A stretch of 28,935 nucleotides of DNA from Myxococcales bacterium (GTDB lineage: Bacteria; Myxococcota_A; Bradymonadia; UBA4248), in the NCBI GenBank assembly GCA_004554395.1, contig SFMP01000127.1, forward strand, positions 1 through 28,935, in the 5' to 3' direction. Under the pieces are notes generated by a model, which saw nothing but the letters and a program-made list of their open reading frames with translations, was not told the origin of the DNA and ran no database searches. Below are positions 24,023 to 28,935 of this stretch, one piece after another (position 1 is the first letter of the stretch; each line of letters opens with the position of its first letter). Position numbers and translations under genes: made by a program.

Positions 24023-25102
24023 ATGCGCCAGATATATCGAAGAGTTCTACAGATTGCATTTGCATGGCTATTCTGTTTCGTCGCCGCCACGGCGATCGCG
24101 CAAAATCCGCCCATCGACAACTATGGCGCCCTCGTCGGCGACGCCCAAATCGAAGAATGGCTCGGCCGCGAGTCGCGACTCGATCACCCCGTCATCGGCG
24201 GGCTCGAAACCCAAGATGCCGAACAGCTCCACTTCTATTTCGAGCGCAACTACGCCCAACGCGCACAAGCCGTCATCCGAACCGCCCACGACGCACGCCA
24301 AAAATCCCTCCGCTTCCTCCCCCCCGAAGCCGTCGAAAACATCCACATCTACCTACTCGGCGACATCAACCGCTACTTCCGCGAACAAGGCTCACAAGGC
24401 GGCGCCCCCGAATGGGCCGCAGGCCTCACCATCTTGCGCGACGGCGTCATCCTCATCAAGCTCGTGCCGCGCGGCACCAGCCGAATCGAGCCCGAAATGA
24501 CACTCGCACACGAGCTCAACCACGTCGCACTCCGACGCATCGCACGCGACGCCTATTTCCCACACTGGTTCTACGAAGGTCTAGCCATGACGACGACCGA
24601 CGACTGGAACATCAATCGCGCCGAAGTCCTCGCGCGCGCCTCGATGGCCGGAAAACTCTTCGACCTCGACGGCATCGACGACGCCTTCGGAAAAATCGGC
24701 GCCACCGTCGAACTCGCCTACGCAGAAAGCGCACACTTTGTCTCATGGCTCGCCAAAGAAAACGGCGATGAAAGCATCAAAAAACTCATCGAACAAACCG
24801 CCAACGGCCAACCCTTCGACGCCGCATTCTCCGACATCTACGGCCGATCGCCACGCGCCGCCTTCGCGCTCTGGCACGACCAAATGTCGCGCGACCGCAG
24901 CCTCTTCGCCAACGTCTTCTCACCAGAAGGCATCTTCTTCATCATCTCGGTTTTCGCCGCCATCGCCCTCACCATCGCACTCATCCGCCGCACATCGGCC
25001 CGAAAACAACGACTCGCCGCCATGGCGCGCGAAGATTCCCTCGAAACACTCCCCGAAAACCTCCGCAATTTCGGTCCATTCACGCACTCTAATAAAAAAT
25101 AA
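24023..25102 (+). CDS. Membrane-anchored zinc metallopeptidase, peptidase MA-like family
   Basis: The 359-residue protein has a signal peptide (1-26, AIA-QN), an extracytoplasmic gluzincin-type domain, and one C-terminal membrane helix (about 304-325) followed by a basic cytoplasmic tail. The active site reads TLAHELNHVALRR, giving zinc ligands H163 and H167 and catalytic E164; PHWFYEGLAM 18 residues later supplies the third ligand E185. This spacing is that of the peptidase MA/DUF2268-type families. The substrate is unknown; a role in envelope protein quality control or processing is inference. GAGG six bases before ATG supports the start. It lies 95 bp after the receptor gene with no terminator between, so the two may be co-transcribed. 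Codon use is noticeably C-rich at third positions. Confidence 0.85.
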   Translation: MRQIYRRVLQIAFAWLFCFVAATAIAQNPPIDNYGALVGDAQIEEWLGRESRLDHPVIGGLETQDAEQLHFYFERNYAQRAQAVIRTAHDARQKSLRFLPPEAVENIHIYLLGDINRYFREQGSQGGAPEWAAGLTILRDGVILIKLVPRGTSRIEPEMTLAHELNHVALRRIARDAYFPHWFYEGLAMTTTDDWNINRAEVLARASMAGKLFDLDGIDDAFGKIGATVELAYAESAHFVSWLAKENGDESIKKLIEQTANGQPFDAAFSDIYGRSPRAAFALWHDQMSRDRSLFANVFSPEGIFFIISVFAAIALTIALIRRTSARKQRLAAMAREDSLETLPENLRNFGPFTHSNKK

Positions 25103-25437
25103 TATTCGATATTATTACAATTTTAACGAATTTATTTTTTCTATGGGCTTCGCCTAGTTCGCATACGCTCACTACGGCTACGCGGCTTCGCCTATTTGCG
25201 GCGTTGCCGCAAATACGGCTTCGTGGCTTCGCCTATTTGCGGCGTTGCCGCAAATACGGCTTCGTGGCTTCGCCTATTTGCGGCGTTGCCGCAAATACGG
25301 CTTCGCTGCCGTGCTATGTGCTCGTTACACTGCGCGCATACGCACGGCTATGGGCCTCGGTGTTGCGCTACGCTTACCCCGGGCTGTGTTCTGGCGCCCC
25401 TTCAGGGCGCACCCATTCCACCACGCATGCCAGAACG
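25103..25437. repeat. Family A hairpin array in inverted orientation
   Basis: Three identical hairpins at 25190-25219, 25231-25260 and 25272-25301 (41-bp period) read, on the minus strand, GCC-G-TATTTGCGGC / AAC / GCCGCAAATA-GGC. A fourth, at 25308-25348, has a different arm and interior: GCCGTGC-G-TATGCGC on the minus strand, pairing with GCACATA-GCACGGC. Another structure, TTCTGGC pairing with GCCAGAA (25389-25435) around GCGCCC-TTCA-GGGCGC, follows. The region lies between the converging metallopeptidase gene and etfA. No coding sequence is supported. Confidence 0.9.
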
Positions 25438-25555
25438 CCGCCGCGGCGGGCGTCAATTCCCCCTCGCCAAATCAATAACGCCCGCCGCGGCGGGCGTCCA
25501 TTCCCCCTCGCCATTTATGGAGAGGGGGTGGCCGACAGGCCGGGGGGGAGGTCAC
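25438..25555. repeat. Family B dispersed repeat block overlapping the etfA 3' end
   Basis: Read on the minus strand, this is a GGTGACCTCC motif, GGCC-TGT-CGGCC, CCCCCTCTCCAT, then two GACGCCC units whose hairpin is CGCCCGCC-GCGGCGGGCG and whose spacer is TTATTGATTTGGCGAGGGGG. The module order and most bases match 4720-4930. The block contains the final codons and stop of etfA. Confidence 0.88.
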
Positions 25556-26477
25556 CCATCAAAAACTGAACGATGCGATTGGCATCTTCTCGCAAGCCAT
25601 AATCGGCCGATTCGAAGATGGGGGCGTCGGCGTCGGTATTGATGGCGATCAACGTCTTCGCCTGTCTTATACCGGCCAAGTGTTGTATGGCGCCCGATAT
25701 GCCAAAGGCGACGTAGATGTCGGGGGCTATCGTCTTGCCCGTTTGGCCGACTTGTAGATCGCTACGTGCCCATCCCAAATCGACGGCACAACGCGAGGCG
25801 GCGATGGCCGCTCCGAATTTTCTTGCGCAATCCGTAAGTCGTGCAAAATTTTCTGCATTCCCAATGCCGCGCCCAGCGGCAAATACGATTTGTGCCGTAT
25901 CGAGGTCGAAATCGCCCGAATCGAATGGCATAAACGACCGCAGCGCACTGCGATCGATCGATGGCTCGGCAAACGCACGCGCGGCGATTTCGGCGCAAGG
26001 CGACTGGGGGGCTTCGATCGACGATTGGAACGTCGCACAAAACGTCGACGATGGCAGGGGGATTCGTTCGACGACGCGCGAAGCGCAAATGAGGTGCTCG
26101 ATGGCATCGGGGGCAATGGCGTTGATATTGGTGATAAATGGAATCTCGAGCGCCGCCGACAAAAGCGATAAGAAGTCGAGATGCGATGGCGTATGCGGCG
26201 CCACGATGGCGACGACGTTGCGACGCGCGGCAACGGCTCGCGCTATCGCTTGGGCGACGATGGGCGGTTGTGCCAAGAGGCGCGAAGAAATGGGCTCGCC
26301 GAGATAACCGTCGATCGATTGCGCCGACATTCCGAGGGCGCCGATTATCGATTCGGTTTGCCGCGAGACGATGACGGTTGGGGCGACGACGAATGCCGCC
26401 GATAGGCGCCCGAGGGCGTCTAAATTCGATGGCGTCGTCGCCGCTGGTGTTAGCGCAATGTATAGAAGCGTTTTCAT
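25515..26477 (-). CDS. etfA: Electron transfer flavoprotein alpha subunit
   Basis: The 320-residue protein shows the EtfA C-terminal FAD domain in full: IVFAAGRGIGNAENF, SRCAVDLGWARSDLQVGQTGK, PDIYVAFGISGAIQHLAGI and LIAINTDADAPIFESADYGL. The N-terminal alpha/beta domain is also present. With EtfB it forms the heterodimer that carries electrons from acyl-CoA or other dehydrogenases to the quinone pool, or takes part in bifurcation. The ATG at 26477 overlaps the etfB stop by four bases (ATGA), so translation is coupled; GGGGGGA lies just upstream. The last 12 residues (DLPPGLSATPSP) are encoded by a dispersed repeat rather than family sequence, so the natural end has been replaced. No terminator other than repeat hairpins lies beyond the stop. 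Confidence 0.95.
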   Translation of the reverse strand: MKTLLYIALTPAATTPSNLDALGRLSAAFVVAPTVIVSRQTESIIGALGMSAQSIDGYLGEPISSRLLAQPPIVAQAIARAVAARRNVVAIVAPHTPSHLDFLSLLSAALEIPFITNINAIAPDAIEHLICASRVVERIPLPSSTFCATFQSSIEAPQSPCAEIAARAFAEPSIDRSALRSFMPFDSGDFDLDTAQIVFAAGRGIGNAENFARLTDCARKFGAAIAASRCAVDLGWARSDLQVGQTGKTIAPDIYVAFGISGAIQHLAGIRQAKTLIAINTDADAPIFESADYGLREDANRIVQFLMGDLPPGLSATPSP

Positions 26478-27223
26478 CGTCCCCCCGAAATGATGTGCAT
26501 GAGCGATTCGGCATCGATGTATTGGCAACACTTCTTCGATGCATGCGCTTGGCGCAAAGTCCCCACCGATGCCGAAAAATCGCTTTCGACACGCGCCAGC
26601 CCCACTTCGTAGACGGGTTTGCGGCGTGCCTTGACGATATTGGGCAAACTCGGGAATCGTGGCTCGGCGAGCCGCAAATCGGCGGTGACGACGAAGGGCG
26701 CCGACGCCTCAAATTCGGGCGTTCCAAACTCCGATTCCGTTTCGACGATCCATTTTTCGCCCTCGGCGTCGTAGTTTAGCTTCGAAGCCGAGCAAAGGCA
26801 CGGCACGCCGAGCCGCAACGCCAAGCGCTGCGCCGTGAGATGCGATTCGTAATTGACGCCAAGTTTGCCCATCAACCAAATGGCGGTGTCGAGGGCGTTG
26901 CCATAGCGTTGTTTGACGGCTTCGATAGCCGTCTCGACGACGATTTGCGGCGACAATTCGGCGTCGCGCGCGCACGCCCAAATCGCTTCGTCGGCGCCCA
27001 TGGCTAGGGCTTTCGTAATATGCGTCGTGCGCTCCGCCGCCGAAAACACGACGACGCGATCGATCGCCCCCGATTCCTTGAGCGATATCGCCGCCTCGAC
27101 GGCTCGGAGATCGAAATCGTTGGCAATTTCGTATTCGTCGCTTCGCACAAATGAACCACCGGCGAGCGATAAGTTTTCTTCGGGGTTGTGCACCGCCGAT
27201 ACAAAGACGATTGCTAGCATCAT
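26474..27223 (-). CDS. etfB: Electron transfer flavoprotein beta subunit
   Basis: The 249-residue protein matches EtfB. It has a start in beta-strand MLAIVFVSAVHNPEE, then EIANDFDLRAVEAAISLKE, an AMGADEAIWAC segment and the family's adenosine-phosphate loop region (PQIVVETAIEAVKQ), followed by LGVNYESHLTAQRLALRLGVP and PFVVTADLRLAEPRFPSLPNIVKARRKP, the family signature. EtfB binds AMP, or FAD in bifurcating types, and docks partner dehydrogenases. The gene is first of a two-gene operon with etfA, overlapping it by four bases. Which of the two ATGs at 27223 and 27220 is used is unclear, since no good ribosome site is visible. No acyl-CoA dehydrogenase or ETF-quinone oxidoreductase gene is in the window, so the electron donor is not shown. 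Confidence 0.95.
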   Translation of the reverse strand: MMLAIVFVSAVHNPEENLSLAGGSFVRSDEYEIANDFDLRAVEAAISLKESGAIDRVVVFSAAERTTHITKALAMGADEAIWACARDAELSPQIVVETAIEAVKQRYGNALDTAIWLMGKLGVNYESHLTAQRLALRLGVPCLCSASKLNYDAEGEKWIVETESEFGTPEFEASAPFVVTADLRLAEPRFPSLPNIVKARRKPVYEVGLARVESDFSASVGTLRQAHASKKCCQYIDAESLMHIISGGR

Positions 27224-27523
27224 AGTTTGAAAAGAAACCCGATCAACGCATGCGCTTCATCGCATGGCAACAAACAAACCGCGCGGTATTTAGCACAACG
27301 ATAGATCGAGGCAAGAGAAAACACTTTTTGCGCCGCGATGCCTCTACATGCACTGTTTTTTGCATATCATATACAAAAATGCACAATTGACGTTTACGGG
27401 CATATCATCTAAACTCTAAGACGGTACTTTAGTTGCTCGCCCTGCGATATTGGCGAGCACGCACTTCGGTCGAATTTTGCATTCTATCGATGCTTTACAG
27501 TTTTGACAGTTCGGAGGTCTATG
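27224..27523. other. Divergent intergenic region, etfB / Cys-rich lipoprotein gene
   Basis: This 300-bp AT-rich gap contains a candidate rightward promoter (27387-27415) and, in the resulting leader, a hairpin GCTCGCC-10 nt-GGCGAGC (27435-27458). Nothing coding was seen. Confidence 0.5.
27387..27415 (+). promoter_or_regulatory. Candidate sigma-70 promoter for the Cys-rich lipoprotein gene
   Basis: TTGACG (27387-27392) and TAAACT (27410-27415) are separated by 17 bases. This gives a leader of about 100 bases that includes the 27435-27458 hairpin. Confidence 0.4.
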
Positions 27524-28603
27524 ATGAAACGACGCAATTGTTTGATTTGTTCGATTATCGCCATGCTTTCAATCGTTTCGTATGCTTGCGAAACGGAATA
27601 TGCAATTTGTGAAGGGTGTGGGGGGACAGGTGGAACTAGTGGAGACGGGAACGGGCCTAGTGAAAACGTTTGTGATGATGATGATAGTCAAAAATGTGCA
27701 GAAAGTTTGAATGGCAGACAAGTTTGTTCGGACGGTAAGTGGGAAGATGACGCAGCGTGTAATTATTGTTTTAATGAGAACGAAGATAATAGTGGAACTA
27801 ATTCGCTGGTATGTGAAGAGTGCACTCCAAATTCATATAATAGCACTGGAACGAAAGTGTGTTACAAAGGTGCTTTCAGAGAGTTTAAATCAAAAGACTT
27901 AGATGAGAATGATCCAAATTCAGGCGTTGTGACAAATTCTGAGAAGAGTGATGATGCACCATGGGAATTTGCGTATAATAACAGTGGTTCTTTGAAATAT
28001 TATAACTGCCATAATGATAGAGTGCTTAATAGTATGCAACCAGATTCGGGGGGGGGGCAGTTAGTTAAGACAGAGAGTTGTTGCAAAGAGAATGATTATT
28101 ATATTAAGCGAGTTGGGTATAAATACTATAGCGTTGAGGTTTGTAGGAAGGTTGTCTTTAAGGAAGGAACTAAGCCCGGTTTTTGGGCTTATGAATACAC
28201 CGAAGAGTTGAATGATTCATTGATAGGTCAAAAATCAAAGTTGCCGTATGGATTTTGTTATAATGATGATATATTTCTTGCTGTAAATAGTAATGTAGTA
28301 GAAGGGGAGTCGGTGTTTCATAGATATCAGTGTGGGTCAGGACGTGAATGTAATGATGGTTTTAATGGATTATGCATCATTAATGGTGTTTCGATTGATG
28401 AAAACAAGGATTTTAAGTGTGCCAATTCTGATAATAACAATAAAGTGGATGCTGTTTTTATTTATGAAACTGATAATGAAACCATAGCTACTTGTCCAGC
28501 TGGAACGGAGTTAAAAATTAAAGTTGATAATGGTACATGGTCGAACGTCGATTGCGATAGGCGGAAATTCACACTTGATAAAGTACGGTGTGCTCCAATT
28601 TAG
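27524..28603 (+). CDS. Cysteine-rich secreted lipoprotein, AT-richer, with a G10 tract
   Basis: This 359-residue protein is not recognised as a family. It opens with a basic start and hydrophobic stretch (MKRRNCLICSIIAMLSIVSYAC), where the Cys near 22 would be lipidated; SYAC is a weak lipobox. The mature part has about two dozen cysteines in short spacings (CEGCGGTGG, CNYCF, CEECTPN, ESCCKEN) and is rich in Asn, Asp and Ser. This suggests a disulfide-stabilised surface or periplasmic protein, with one CSDGKW/GRQVC motif common in myxobacterial-type secreted proteins. GGAGG is six bases before the second ATG, preferred over 27521. The gene is clearly AT-richer, with A/T-ending codons unlike all its neighbours, suggesting acquisition or relaxed selection. 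A run of ten Gs at 28048-28057 encodes SGGG; a one-base slip would truncate the protein. Confidence 0.75.
   Translation: MKRRNCLICSIIAMLSIVSYACETEYAICEGCGGTGGTSGDGNGPSENVCDDDDSQKCAESLNGRQVCSDGKWEDDAACNYCFNENEDNSGTNSLVCEECTPNSYNSTGTKVCYKGAFREFKSKDLDENDPNSGVVTNSEKSDDAPWEFAYNNSGSLKYYNCHNDRVLNSMQPDSGGGQLVKTESCCKENDYYIKRVGYKYYSVEVCRKVVFKEGTKPGFWAYEYTEELNDSLIGQKSKLPYGFCYNDDIFLAVNSNVVEGESVFHRYQCGSGRECNDGFNGLCIINGVSIDENKDFKCANSDNNNKVDAVFIYETDNETIATCPAGTELKIKVDNGTWSNVDCDRRKFTLDKVRCAPI
28048..28057 (+). repeat. Homopolymer G10 within a coding sequence
   Basis: Ten consecutive Gs in the middle of the Cys-rich lipoprotein gene, at about codon 175-178. In this sequence the length keeps the frame open. 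Tracts of this type are classic slipped-strand mutation sites. Confidence 0.95.
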
Positions 28604-28935
28604 TTGTCGAATGACGGATTTACTCCTATTCCAAAATCGTAAGTAACTCACAAGCCCACTGCAATTGTATTTCACAGACTATCCGCTGCGAAAACTCACC
28701 GTTTTTGCAGTGTTTTTTGCGGCTTGTTGGGCTTTGCTCGTGGTAGATAGAATGATGAATATTCGATATCGATATATAGTGATCGGATAGTATTAGTTTT
28801 GCCGGCAAAGCGAGGCTCTAACGAGCCCGATTTGCCGCCAATATCGCTCGATCGAGATGTCTTCATCAAAGCTATACGCAGACGATAATCTAAGATCTAA
28901 GGGTATTTAGCGCGGGCACGGATGCCCGCGCCGCG
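28604..28935. other. Terminal intergenic region with two hairpins
   Basis: No gene is convincing in the last 332 bp. A two-part hairpin at 28803-28837 pairs CGGCAAA with TTTGCCG and GGCTC with GAGCC. A second, GCGCGGGC-ACGGAT-GCCCGCGC at 28910-28931, runs up to the window edge and may be the first unit of another repeat array. A 60-residue minus-strand frame (28626-28808) lacks a ribosome site and family resemblance. Confidence 0.5.

Noticed and set aside
23707..24771. 354-residue Arg/Pro-rich plus-strand frame
   Set aside because: Out-of-frame shadow of the TonB receptor and metallopeptidase genes.
25196..25642. Plus-strand frames of 77-148 residues over the repeats
   Set aside because: Translation of hairpin and composite repeats; they overlap etfA antisense and have no start signals.
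28626..28808. 60-residue minus-strand frame
   Set aside because: No ribosome site, no similarity to known proteins, unremarkable composition.
1..28935. tRNA or rRNA genes
   Set aside because: Intergenic regions were scanned by eye for T-loop motifs and cloverleaf pairing; none was convincing.

Overview
The window comes from a Gram-negative, diderm bacterium. It carries a lipoprotein-release permease, Tat translocase genes, three predicted outer-membrane barrels (one TonB-dependent), several signal-peptide lipoproteins and an ETF pair. Rare-looking architectures (von Willebrand-like plus FHA membrane protein, repeat-bearing lipoprotein phosphatase, Cys-rich lipoprotein) would fit a former deltaproteobacterial or myxococcal-type lineage, but that placement is a guess. 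No rRNA, tRNA, integrase or CRISPR was seen.

Layout. 1-707 (-): a frameshifted PD-(D/E)XK-type transposase remnant. 773-974: an array of six hairpins. 1002-2117 (-): an outer-membrane protein. 2513-7527 (+): envelope genes lolC-like, tatB, tatC (separated from tatB by a dispersed-repeat block) and a VWA-like/FHA membrane protein, closed by a strong terminator. 7737-11858 (-): GH13 glycosidase, MmcQ/YjbR protein, small barrel, GltD-type flavoprotein. 12271-18544 (+): rsmB plus a TPR membrane gene, a large hairpin array, recD, and a lipoprotein phosphatase with 72-bp repeats. 18603-20030 (-): a two-part ECF-like membrane protein. 20363-25102 (+): lipoprotein, TonB-dependent receptor with a duplicated TonB-box region, membrane metallopeptidase. 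Then a third hairpin array and a second block of the dispersed repeat. 25515-27223 (-): etfB-etfA. 27524-28603 (+): an AT-richer Cys-rich lipoprotein with a G10 tract.

The most unusual content is non-coding. At least 18 hairpins in three distant arrays share an invariant core, C-(unpaired G)-TAT ... ATA-G. The stems outside and inside that core differ between copies yet stay base-paired, which suggests a conserved structure recognised by some factor. A second dispersed repeat family (GGCC-TGT-CGGCC / CCCCTCTCCAT / GACGCCC...GGGCG modules) lies between tatB and tatC, beyond etfA (where it supplies the last codons and stop) and, degenerate, at 11929-11985. Independent tandem duplications cluster at 17.7-22.3 kb, two of them in frame in surface-protein genes. 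The G10 tract adds a possible phase-variable surface gene.
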